Assembly: GCA_902800305.1 (NCBI GenBank)
Contig: CADCDP010000024.1
Coordinates: forward strand, 1 to 59,269
DNA: 59,269 bases
Origin: an uncultured Bacteroidales bacterium
GTDB taxonomy: Bacteria > Bacteroidota > Bacteroidia > Bacteroidales > Bacteroidaceae
Direction: 5' to 3'
The notes beneath the pieces are model-generated. The model was not told where the DNA came from. It saw nothing but the letters and a program-made list of their open reading frames with translations, and ran no database searches. This document shows positions 17,960 through 26,700 of this stretch, one piece after another. A program made the position numbers and the translations under genes. Each line of letters opens with the position of its first letter. The stretch's first letter is position 1.

Positions 17960-18085
17960 ATGGAAACATCAGAAAGACCCAAACGCACAAGAGAAGAAGT
18001 AAGAGCTACCTTCAAGGAATACCTGCGTCGCAAGAAAGAATTCGAACAATAGGCAAGACAGGAGCTGAAAACAATGGGTCAATAA
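17960..18085 (+). pseudogene. Small basic ORF with an in-frame stop
   Basis: From ATG 17960 the frame gives a 30-residue charged peptide (METSERPKRTREEVRATF...) ending at TAG 18050-18052. The same frame then continues coding-like for 10 more codons (ARQELKTMGQ) to TAA at 18083. A single nonsense change in a protein of about 41 residues is the simplest reading. The leader CAAAACAAACGATAAG is almost repeated before the 19027 gene. The function is unknown; it may be a relic of a toxin-antitoxin-type small gene. Confidence 0.4.
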
Positions 18086-18120
18086 AGTCTTTTCAACAAA
18101 CCAGTTTCCCTGCTCTTCGA

Positions 18121-18198
18121 CTAAGCACCCCAAGGAACTCAGGAGCACTCGGCGCACAAGCCGCCCCAAAAACTCCTCAGCTCCTAAACTCCTTAGAC
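18121..18198. repeat. GTCTAAGGAGT palindromic repeat, copy D
   Basis: The right half (GGAGCACTCGGCGCACAAGCCG ... CTCCTTAGAC, in two parts) matches the other copies. The left arm has decayed (CTAAGCACCCCAAGGAACTC). The trailing CTCTCTCCGCAGAGACAAAA is well kept. Confidence 0.7.
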
Positions 18199-18251
18199 TT
18201 TAAAAAATCTCTCTCCGCAGAGACAAAAATAATTAAATATAGAACAGAATT

Positions 18252-18419
18252 ATGGCAAAACCAATCAAAGACACTCCCGTGCTCCGTGGCAAAGATGCCG
18301 AACGTTTCCGCTGGCACATGGAACACCCGTCACCTATATCTGAAGAAAGGAAGAAAAAAGCTCACATGATGTGGGATATAGCCAAAAGCAACAACCCCAA
18401 CTGCAACTTTTTCAAATGA
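18252..18419 (+). CDS. Small protein coupled to the GNAT gene
   Basis: A 55-residue protein beginning MAKPIKDTPVLRGKDAERF and ending SNNPNCNFFK; charged, no signal peptide. Its stop overlaps the acetyltransferase start in ATGA (18416-18419), so translation is coupled. The pair has the size, order and overlap of a toxin-antitoxin system with a GNAT toxin. However, this protein shows no ribbon-helix-helix motif like the known TacA/AtaR antitoxins. Similar small proteins are common in Prevotella; I do not know a function for them. Confidence 0.65.
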   Translation: MAKPIKDTPVLRGKDAERFRWHMEHPSPISEERKKKAHMMWDIAKSNNPNCNFFK

Positions 18420-18946
18420 TAGACTACACAAAATTAAAATTTGTTCGTCTTGAACCAGATACTCCGCTGGATTCCTTTCGCAGCATTGATGACGATTTGA
18501 ACGCTTTCTTGATTGAAGAGGCGAAAGATTATCAGCAAGAACTGCTCTCTGTAACATATCTTTTATACTATGGGGAGCAGATAGTCGCATATTTCAGCCT
18601 TCTGAATGATGTAATTCGCTTGGAAGATACGGAAAAGCGAACACGTAATCGCATCAATCGAAGGATTCCGTTTAGCAAGCAACGTCACCATTATGCTGCG
18701 GCCAAAATAGGCCGACTTGCGGTGGACTACCGTTATGCTTGTCAAGGAATAGGTGAATTTATTCTTAACAATATCTGTATGATGCTCTTAAACGAGAATA
18801 AGCTTGGCTGTCGTTTTCTGACGGTGGATGCGCTATCTTCCGCCACAGGCTTTTATGAGTCGAAGGGAGGTTTCCGTTTCTTCACCGAGCAGGATGCCGC
18901 TGATGACACCCGTCTGATGTATTTCGACCTGAAAGACTTTGGTTGA
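18416..18946 (+). CDS. GNAT-family N-acetyltransferase
   Basis: A 176-residue acetyl-CoA-dependent acyltransferase. The acetyl-CoA-binding loop is seen as IGRLAVDYRYACQGIGEFI (R/Q-x-x-G-x-G/A form). The later strand RFLTVDALSSATGFYESKGGF is typical of the TacT/AtaT-like and plant-stress-type GNAT branch (Ala, then FYxxxGF). The start MIDYTKLKFVRLEP at 18416 overlaps the upstream gene by 4 bp; a longer in-frame start (18371) would lie inside that gene. Substrate unknown; aminoacyl-tRNA (toxin) or protein are options. Confidence 0.85.
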   Translation: MIDYTKLKFVRLEPDTPLDSFRSIDDDLNAFLIEEAKDYQQELLSVTYLLYYGEQIVAYFSLLNDVIRLEDTEKRTRNRINRRIPFSKQRHHYAAAKIGRLAVDYRYACQGIGEFILNNICMMLLNENKLGCRFLTVDALSSATGFYESKGGFRFFTEQDAADDTRLMYFDLKDFG

Positions 18947-18973
18947 ACGTTTTATAGATTCGGAATAAGTTCG

Positions 18974-18981
18974 TAATTTTG
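18974..18981 (+). promoter_or_regulatory. Bacteroidota -7 element (TAATTTTG)
   Basis: TAATTTTG lies 46 bp before the ATG at 19027, just after the GNAT gene. A -33 box is not clear. It probably starts the 19027 unit. Confidence 0.5.
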
Positions 18982-19026
18982 CAAAAACAAACGATAAGTA
19001 ATCGTGGAACTAAAAATAAGGTTATC

Positions 19027-19332
19027 ATGGTACCCATCACATTAGAACGAAAGGCCAGTAACTACTGGAATCTCATCAAAACAGCAAACAGGGATGAGAA
19101 GCTGGCTTTGATAGCCCTCCTCAGTGCTTCATTGACGAACGGAGACGAAGAGGCTGCTGTGGAGGCAACTCCATTGAAGGCTCGTCGCTCCAATGCCTTG
19201 ACAGACGAAGAAATGGAGCGACTCATCACTGGCGAGCCTCAACCCATTGCAGATAACAACGAGGTCAATCTGCAAGAGATTGTAAAGGGGCACCAAGGTC
19301 GAATCGTAAAAGGAATGGAGAAATGGCTGTAA
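19027..19332 (+). CDS. Antitoxin-like small protein
   Basis: A 101-residue protein with a helical N-terminal part (WNLIKTANRDEKLALIALLSASL), an acidic middle and a basic C-terminal helix (VKGHQGRIVKGMEKWL). Its overall build, a dimerising N-terminus followed by a disordered tail, and its 10-bp overlap with a following small gene fit a type II antitoxin. No family name can be given with certainty. A promoter lies at 18974. Confidence 0.55.
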   Translation: MVPITLERKASNYWNLIKTANRDEKLALIALLSASLTNGDEEAAVEATPLKARRSNALTDEEMERLITGEPQPIADNNEVNLQEIVKGHQGRIVKGMEKWL

Positions 19333-19484
19333 AAGTGCTCTCATCGCATCATGTGTTTGTGAAGCAGCAGTACTTCAACAAGATTCTGGAAAAGACCTTC
19401 TACAGCATCTTCGATGTGGAGGTAGAATTATAAGGCAACCACTTTATCTGTGTCAGAAAAATCATCGACGAAACTGAAAAGTAA
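19323..19484 (+). pseudogene. Small overlapping ORF with an in-frame stop (decayed partner)
   Basis: ATG 19323 overlaps the end of the antitoxin-like gene by 10 bp. The frame gives 36 residues (MAVKVLSSHHVFVKQQYFNK...) to TAA 19431, then 16 more coding-like residues (GNHFICVRKIIDETEK) to TAA 19482. The simplest view is a roughly 53-residue partner protein broken by one nonsense change. The family is not recognised. Confidence 0.4.
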
Positions 19485-19512
19485 CCACTTAAACTAACTA
19501 AAGGACATTGAA

Positions 19513-20922
19513 GTGAAGAGAATAAGAACATATCTGTTTATGCTGCTGGCCGCAACCCTGACGGTTGTGGCTTGTACGGGTATAGAGGATAGCGCCGAAG
19601 TGCAGCCCTCTAACCCCGAGCAGGAACAGCTGCCCGTCTCCTTCAATGCCTACGTGAACCGAAACACCACACGAGGCGGCTATGCTGGCAGCCTCGACCT
19701 GGCAACCCTGCAAGAGACCGGCAATGGCAAGGCCAACGGCTTCGGTGTCTTTGCCTACTACACCGACAACCACGTCTATAGCCAGACCTCCCTCCCCGAT
19801 TTCATGTACAACCAGCAAGTCACGTGTCAGTCGGTTTCCCCGTCTGTCTGGACTTACTCCCCCATCAAATACTGGCCCAACGAAAAAGGCTCCGACGGCT
19901 CCCACGAAACCGACCGCCTCACCTTCTTCGCCTACGCCCCATACGTCGAAGTCAACACCACCACTGGACGAGTGACCGACAACTCCACCACCGGCATCGT
20001 AGCCCTCTCTCGCCCCATCGACAGCGGCGACCCCTACGTGCGCTACTTTGCCTCGCTGAAACCCACCGAGGCGGTGGACCTCTGCTGGAGCAGTACCAAT
20101 CAACTAGATAAGACCAAACCCACCACCAACGATAAAATCAACTTCAATTTCCAGCACGCCCTCGCCGCCCTCAACGTACAAATAGATGCCGACGTGGACG
20201 TAGCCACACATACTGAATCAGGCAATCCCCTCGATGCCAACACCCGCATCTACGTCCGCTCCATCACCTTCCAAGGCTTTGCGGAGAAAGGACAACTGAA
20301 CCTGAACAACACCAACGCTATCCCCTTATGGAACAACCTCGACTGCGACTGCGACCTGACGAGCGACCCCATCACCATCTACGACGGTCGCCGAGACGGA
20401 CGCGAAGGTGTGTCCCCCTCGCTGAACGAACGACATACAGGACTGAACCCTGTCATCGTGCAGAGCGGCCAATACTCCCTCTCTACCGCCTCAACACCTG
20501 TGTTCACCTCCACCACCCCAGGCGTGACCAACACAAAAGTCAACCTCTTCGACGTAAGCACGTGGCCATACGCCGACCCAGCCAACCCCACTACCACCGA
20601 GATAGCTACTGCGTTAACCGCCCCCATCTACGTCATCCCCACCAACGACCCACTCTATGTCACCATCGTCTATGACGTGGAGACCTACGACCCCAAACTC
20701 GTGAGCCAGTACCTCTCCGACGGAATGACCCACGGCAGCACGATAGAGAACTGCATATCGGCCTACATCAAGCCCTCTGGCAGTACCGATCCCTACACGA
20801 TGAAAGCAGGAAAACAATACACCATCAACCTCCACCTCGGCATGACCAGCGTGAAGGTGGAAGCCAGTGTGACACCATGGCCAACGGATGCTACCAGCGC
20901 TGAAGTGGAGGTGCCGAAATAA
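19513..20922 (+). CDS. Fimbrillin family lipoprotein B
   Basis: A 469-residue paralogue of fimbrillin A. The lipobox TVVAC gives Cys21. It shares SFNAYVNRNTTRGGYAG, FGVFAYYTDN, DFMYNQQVTC, YSPIKYWPNEKG, a RSITFQGFAEKGQLNLNNT strand block and the end LHLGMTSVKVEA. The GTG at 19513 with AAAGGA 12 bp upstream is the best start. Codons are C-ending, unlike its T-ending sister at 16082, although the proteins are close. It begins a tight run of three fimbrillin genes (12-bp gap, then a 4-bp overlap). Confidence 0.9.
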   Translation: MKRIRTYLFMLLAATLTVVACTGIEDSAEVQPSNPEQEQLPVSFNAYVNRNTTRGGYAGSLDLATLQETGNGKANGFGVFAYYTDNHVYSQTSLPDFMYNQQVTCQSVSPSVWTYSPIKYWPNEKGSDGSHETDRLTFFAYAPYVEVNTTTGRVTDNSTTGIVALSRPIDSGDPYVRYFASLKPTEAVDLCWSSTNQLDKTKPTTNDKINFNFQHALAALNVQIDADVDVATHTESGNPLDANTRIYVRSITFQGFAEKGQLNLNNTNAIPLWNNLDCDCDLTSDPITIYDGRRDGREGVSPSLNERHTGLNPVIVQSGQYSLSTASTPVFTSTTPGVTNTKVNLFDVSTWPYADPANPTTTEIATALTAPIYVIPTNDPLYVTIVYDVETYDPKLVSQYLSDGMTHGSTIENCISAYIKPSGSTDPYTMKAGKQYTINLHLGMTSVKVEASVTPWPTDATSAEVEVPK

Positions 20923-20934
20923 ATTCAAGAGAAG

Positions 20935-22311
20935 ATGCAAATACGAACTTTACATATCATCCTCTGTGTGGCCCTGCTGCTGACAGCATGCAGCGGCGAC
21001 GACGGGACACCCTCGGTCACGCCCACTCCCATCCCCGGGGGTGACCAGCCGGTGGTGTTCAGTGCCTCGATGGCTACGGACGAGAATGCCACGACCCGCG
21101 TGGGCTTCAGCCAAGACATCGACATCGACAAACTGAAAACCGCAAACAAGGGCTTCGGTGTGTTCGGTTGCTACACAGGTCTGCACAAGTATGTGGACAG
21201 CAATGTGTCCCCCAACTTCATGTACAATGAGCACGTCACGTGGAACACAGAAACTAATCTTTGGAAATACGACCCCATCAAGTACTGGCCCAACGGTGAG
21301 GGCGAGACCAACAGCAGCATCAACACAGGCGAAAACAAGCACTACGTCAGCTTCATGGCATACGCCCCCTACAGCGACAACATAGATAATAACCCGATTG
21401 ACAACCCTGCCGGCTACTGCATCCCCTCGTTCAGTCTCCAAGGCGAAGTAGGCAACCCGTGGCTCACCTACCGTCTGCACGAAAACGTGGAAAATCAGGT
21501 GGATTTGCTCTATGCCAGCCACACCGACTTGACCCCCATCCTCGACCTGACAAAACCAGCCATCAACGAGAAGGTGCATTTCAACTTCGACCACGCCCTG
21601 GCCTGTGTGGGCGACAAGGTGAACATCATCTGCTCCAAGGGTTTGCAGAATCAAGTCTATGGCCGCGTGGCTGGCAGCATCACCAATGCGAGAGTGGAGG
21701 TGACGAGCGTCACCATCGAATACACCCTCACCGCAAAGGCGCGTCTTGTGCTCTGGAACCACGGTGAGGCCAACTGGCAGACCATCTGGAGCGAAGCCCC
21801 CACCTGCACACGCACGGTGACGCTGGTTAGTGCGGATAACCCCGACCCTTACTTAAAAAACATCATTCTCTATGAGGCCACAAAGGGAGGCGCTAACCCA
21901 ATGGACAATTCGACCCTCCCCGAACAACTCATAGAGAACATGGGTGTATTCTACATCCCCATCGACCTGGAGGGCTACCCTCAGACAGCCAAGGTGAACA
22001 TCACCTACCGCATCGGCACAACCACAACCACCGACGGTTCGGCTTGGCTATACGATGCCGATAACGAGGGTTCTGCCACCCTCAATCTGAAAGACTTTGC
22101 TGATGCCTACAAACCAGGCAAGCACCTCTATATCAACGTCACCCTGAACCAGATGAACATCGCCCTCACGGCTGCCATCGCTCCGTGGGAGGTGGAGGAC
22201 CCTGTGGAAATGGAAGGCGAGGAAACTGCTGCTCCAAGGAGAGACATGAATCTCCAAGGACAAACAAAAAAGTCTAAGTTATCAACATCGCTATTGAATA
22301 AAGAACATTGA
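20935..22311 (+). CDS. Fimbrillin family lipoprotein C
   Basis: A 458-residue member of the same family. The lipobox LLTACSG gives Cys19. The middle retains GFGVFGCYTGLHKYV, NFMYNEHVTW and YDPIKYWPNGEG, and a C-terminal strand near LYINVTLNQMNIALTA. It is more diverged than A and B and probably a minor or accessory subunit. It begins 12 bp after B and its stop overlaps the start of D. Confidence 0.9.
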   Translation: MQIRTLHIILCVALLLTACSGDDGTPSVTPTPIPGGDQPVVFSASMATDENATTRVGFSQDIDIDKLKTANKGFGVFGCYTGLHKYVDSNVSPNFMYNEHVTWNTETNLWKYDPIKYWPNGEGETNSSINTGENKHYVSFMAYAPYSDNIDNNPIDNPAGYCIPSFSLQGEVGNPWLTYRLHENVENQVDLLYASHTDLTPILDLTKPAINEKVHFNFDHALACVGDKVNIICSKGLQNQVYGRVAGSITNARVEVTSVTIEYTLTAKARLVLWNHGEANWQTIWSEAPTCTRTVTLVSADNPDPYLKNIILYEATKGGANPMDNSTLPEQLIENMGVFYIPIDLEGYPQTAKVNITYRIGTTTTTDGSAWLYDADNEGSATLNLKDFADAYKPGKHLYINVTLNQMNIALTAAIAPWEVEDPVEMEGEETAAPRRDMNLQGQTKKSKLSTSLLNKEH

Positions 22312-23339
22312 AAAAGAGATTCATCATATTACCCTTGGCCATCGCCCTGCTGACCGCTTGCAGCAACGACGACAGCGAGAAGAGCCACAACGAACGTGTG
22401 CCCTTGGAAATCTTGGCAAGCATCGACCTGCAAGCCGACCCCATGACCCGTGCCGCAGAAAGCAGTTGGGAAGCCAACGACAAGATAGGTGTGTTCATGA
22501 CAACATACAACACATCGACCATTTTCGAAGATTCAGAGCATAAGAAGGGATACAACCTTCCCTACACCTTCGACGACGGCACAAACTACGAGACATGGGG
22601 CAACACCTACCGCTTGTTCACCCCCAACTCTGGAAAAATCTATCTCTCATCTGCCGCCACCGATGTCTATGGGTACTACCCCTACAAGGAGGAGGATGCA
22701 GAGGGTGCATGGGAAAAGATAGAAGATGAAAATCACGTGGAAAAGATTTGGGTGGCTTCCACCGCTGCCAACGCCCAAATAACAAAACTGAATATCGACT
22801 TGACCGACCAACGGCAACAGAATAAGATAGACCTCATGCGGGCCTACACAGGCAATGTCAGTAACATGAACGCCTCCATCGAGCTGCTGTTCTACCACAG
22901 GTTAGTGAAGTTAGTGTTCAACCTCAAACAAGGCGATGACATGCTGCCCAACGAACTGAAGGACGCCACCTCGCTGACCATGACCCTCAAAAATCAACCC
23001 CGAAAAGCTACTTACGACATCTATAATGATAAGGTTACCATTCCCGATGGAAATACAGAACCATTCGGTCCCATCATCCCCGTCAGGGCATCGTCAGCCC
23101 CCACAGGTTACGTGCGCACCTTCGAGGCCATCGTGATGCCCAATGGTGCCAACAACCCCGCAGATAAACGAACTGTAGAAATCGAGTTCTACAAAAAGAA
23201 TAACGATGTCATCACCAACACGTTCGTCATCCCCAGCAGCACCTACTTCCACCCCGGCTATAAGTACACCTTCAACGTGACAGTCAATGCCACCAGCATC
23301 GAAGTGAACACGGTGAACGAATACACGGAGCAGTGGTAA
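22308..23339 (+). CDS. Fimbrillin family lipoprotein D (TTG start)
   Basis: A 343-residue shorter fimbrillin-like lipoprotein. The lipobox ALLTACSN gives Cys18. Typical Mfa-like features are DPMTRAAESSWEANDKIGVFM, YGYYPY, FYHRLVKLVFNL and the ending YKYTFNVTVNATSIEV. The start is TTG in the overlap TTGA (22308-22311), which ties its translation to gene C. It is probably the distal or tip-type lipoprotein subunit. It directly precedes the giant protein gene, about 390 bp away. Confidence 0.88.
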   Translation: MKKRFIILPLAIALLTACSNDDSEKSHNERVPLEILASIDLQADPMTRAAESSWEANDKIGVFMTTYNTSTIFEDSEHKKGYNLPYTFDDGTNYETWGNTYRLFTPNSGKIYLSSAATDVYGYYPYKEEDAEGAWEKIEDENHVEKIWVASTAANAQITKLNIDLTDQRQQNKIDLMRAYTGNVSNMNASIELLFYHRLVKLVFNLKQGDDMLPNELKDATSLTMTLKNQPRKATYDIYNDKVTIPDGNTEPFGPIIPVRASSAPTGYVRTFEAIVMPNGANNPADKRTVEIEFYKKNNDVITNTFVIPSSTYFHPGYKYTFNVTVNATSIEVNTVNEYTEQW

Positions 23340-23389
23340 CTTAGACAAAAAAACTCCACAGAAATCAACTCTAAGGACGAACAGAAAAA

Positions 23390-23413
23390 GTCTAAGGAGT
23401 TAAGGAGTCAAGG
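23390..23413. repeat. Half copy of the GTCTAAGGAGT repeat
   Basis: GTCTAAGGAGTTAAGGAGTC plus AAGG matches the left arm of copies A and B. No matching right arm follows. A short TTAGACAAAAAAACTCC at 23341 may be the other half in displaced form. Confidence 0.5.
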
Positions 23414-23438
23414 AAAAGGCTTTTGAGAAAGCCCAAAA

Positions 23439-23755
23439 ACAGAACAAGACACTATATAGTTGACCAATGAGAGTTGAAAAGTGAAAAATGAAGAGCAAAG
23501 AGTGATAATATGAAAACCAACGAGATACAACAATATTCGACATTGCTCAAACAAGTGAAGCTGAAGCCAAAGGCATTAAATCGCTACTGAAAGATCCGTA
23601 TATCTTCGACATGCTCACCTTCACTGAAGAGTACGATGAAAGAGACATTGAGATAGGACGTTTGCCAAGCATCGAAGAAATCGAATCGGAAATGGAAATG
23701 AAAGAAAAAGAACTATAAATACCAAACAATATGAACAGAACAAGACACTATATAG
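23439..23755 (+). repeat. 21-bp direct repeat pair at the giant gene start
   Basis: Bases 23439-23459 and 23735-23755 are identical (ACAGAACAAGACACTATATA plus G). The second copy encodes the first residues of the giant protein (NRTRHYI). The 275 bp between them carry a nuclease-gene remnant. This looks like an insertion flanked by a duplication. Confidence 0.7.
23510..23718 (+). pseudogene. Remnant of a DUF1016 (YhcG-type PDDEXK) nuclease gene
   Basis: ATG 23510 gives MKTNEIQQYSTLLKQVK, a DUF1016-like N-terminus. The frame is then lost. Another frame continues with SLLKDPYIFDMLTFTEEYDE plus RDIEIG, the central DUF1016 signature, followed directly by a normal-looking C-terminal end (LPSIEEIESEMEMKEKEL, stop 23716). 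The nuclease part is missing, so these are joined remains of a gene of about 1 kb. It is inactive. Confidence 0.5.
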
Positions 23756-26700
23756 GGATTATGCTGATGATGCTGCTCTTTGCGGGAGGAAGCATCAACG
23801 AGGCGTGGGCGAAGAAAACTGTCACCTACCACATCATCACCTTGCCGTTTGGAGATAACACAGGATATATAGAAGAAGGTGTTGTTCATCATGAACAGTA
23901 TCGCATCGAGGCCATCAAGTGTGAGGTGGTTTATGATAATCTAACCGACCCTATCGGGCTGCCTACCAAATTCAAGAGTCCGTTGATGAATGCTGATGCC
24001 TACACCTATTGGGCGAATACAAATACGGAAACAAATGTGATAAAAAGCGAGCTCCATACCATTTTCATCAATAACCCTTCTACATTTTACACTTATACCT
24101 TTCCTGGCTCTGGCTCGTCTTTTTTCTCAGGAACAACAGTAAAAACAATCAGCGATTTAGTAGAATATGTAGGCGATCAAAACGCATACGATGTCTATGT
24201 CACCTACGAGTGGAGTGCGGAAACGAAGTCGGACTATGGAAGAAGAATCGACCTCGAAGGTAAAAAGTTATACAATATCGAGTTCACCGAGAAAAATGGC
24301 TCTGGAAGCTGGTTCTACGCCCTCAATATGGATGAAGGCCGAGGTAACCGCGGACAGGCCGTTCCTAAAAATGTACTAAAGAACATAGAGGATTTGTGTT
24401 CCGATGATATTGTTCAGGTAAAAGAGGATGTTGGAGGTAGTGACAGGAAAAAATTTTTCTTCAAGTGGAAGTTCGTCAACAACGACCCCTACAACATTAT
24501 CTTGCAGACAGCCTGGGAGAATGATACATTTATTTATAATGAACCAGTCGATAACAACAATCGGTTCTATTGGAAGAATAGTGTGGGTGCACAGCTCTTT
24601 GGTAACTTAGCTGGCACTGGCGGTGTGAAGGGTAACTTTTTGACCAATGAAATGAACAAAGCATGGCCCTTGTATAAAACCAATAAGAATGATAAACCCA
24701 CTTCCGAAGAAGTACGTAACAGCTACATAAATCTGCCAGGATGGTATAGAGGAAGTAATAAGGTCTATGACCCCCACCCTGGAGTGGAGGCTATGACCCC
24801 AAAAACAATAATCCCCGATGCCAATGTAATGGGGTCCAACCTCTATTTCTCCTTCACCCTGTTGAACCACAATGAACAAAACTACACACTGGTTGCTTCG
24901 TGGGTGGATGTGAACGGCAATAAATGGGTGCCCAACAGTGGTAAATATCTGCACATGAAGCATACTCCCTCTACTGCACCATACGCTGGCCCTGCATTTG
25001 ACAAATTTGACGATGCAGACCAAGTTCGCATTTACGAGGTGAGAGACTACACCTATAAAGTGAAGACCCCCATATCGAACACCATCTTGGAGGAAAAAAT
25101 AAGGATGAGCGACTTTGTGCGCACCACACCGCTCACCGACCGCATACCCTCTGCACTGAAACGAAAATATGCAACGTTTACGGGTACGTATGCCGACGAA
25201 GCCCTGACAACATCAAGAACCACTTTCGAAGATGTCTATGAAAACGATGAGCCTGAAATAACCAAGAACAGGGATATATGGCTGAAGTACACTACGTCCA
25301 TGCCATTCGAGGCAGGCACAACGGCCACCACCTTCAAGAAGCTGAAGTGGTATAATATCTATGCGAACAAGGAGGAACGATACATCACATGGTATGATAC
25401 AGACACCAGTAACGCCCCCCCATCACCTAATCAGTTCAGTACGAACAACGGCGGTGCGGCCCGCTCTAAATATGAGCATGAGAGCCATTTCGCCTTCGTG
25501 GGCGACCCCTACGAGCTGTATGTTGTCAGCCGAAAGGCGAGTGATAACAACAATGAACAATTCCGTTATCTCTCGCTCGATGCCACCAAGACCAACCCTC
25601 TGGTTCCTGGTGCATTCAACGCATACAATGCCGTATCTTCCCTCACGGCAGGTGACACCTATTACACATCATCCAATGGTGGTGGAAAGTTTATTGCTGA
25701 TGGTTCCGAAGTGGCTGATGAAAACACTCACCATTACTATCAGAAAGTGTACACTCCCGTTGCCAATGGAACGTCCATCACGGCAGGAAACATCTACTAC
25801 ACATCATCTACAGGTGATGGAGAGTTCAAAGCTCCTGCTCTGGCTAATGGAAGCAATTATTATGAAATAGCATATGCTCAGGTTACTTCTGGAACAGCCC
25901 TTATAGCTGGTAATACTTATTACACCTCAAATACTGGTGATGGAAAGTTCATAGCTAATCCGGACGAAACGGCAGGTGCTAATTGTTATAAGATTGTGTA
26001 TAATGCAGTTTCTTCAGGAACGACCCTCACACCAGGTAAAACTTATTACACATCGGCAACTGGTGATGGCGAGTTCATTGCCATCGATCCAACGTCTACT
26101 ATAAGTTACTATGAGAAAGTGTACATTGCTGTTGCTGCAGGAACGACCCTCACTGTTGACAACACCTATTACACCTCATCAACAGGTGATGGAGAGTTCA
26201 CTGCCACTGGCTCCGAGGTAGCCAATGGAAGTAATTACTTCGTGGCAAAATATACTTCCGTTGCTTTTGGAAAGAAACTTAAAAATGGTAAGACTTATTA
26301 CACCTCAGATACAGGTGGAGGCGGGTTCACTGCCACTGGTAACGAGGTGAATAGATGTTACTATGAGAGAAAATTCAATGAAATTACTTCTGGAACAACC
26401 CTCACGGCTGGCAATATCTATTACACCTCAAATACAGGTGATGGCCAGTTTACTGCCGTTGGTAACGAGTCCAGTCCTAACTATGAAGAGGCAAACGTCT
26501 GGGAAATCATTTATGATGACAATTCGGGTGACAACTCTGACTGCTTCCGATTGCGGCAGTTCGGAACATACGACTCCCCTGTGTATATAGGATGGACTAA
26601 AAACGGGAAATATCCGCTCAATGGCAATACAACACCAGTACGCCTGTCGGTATTGGAGCTGCCGATGATGACTTATACCTACTATATCATTGATCAAAGC

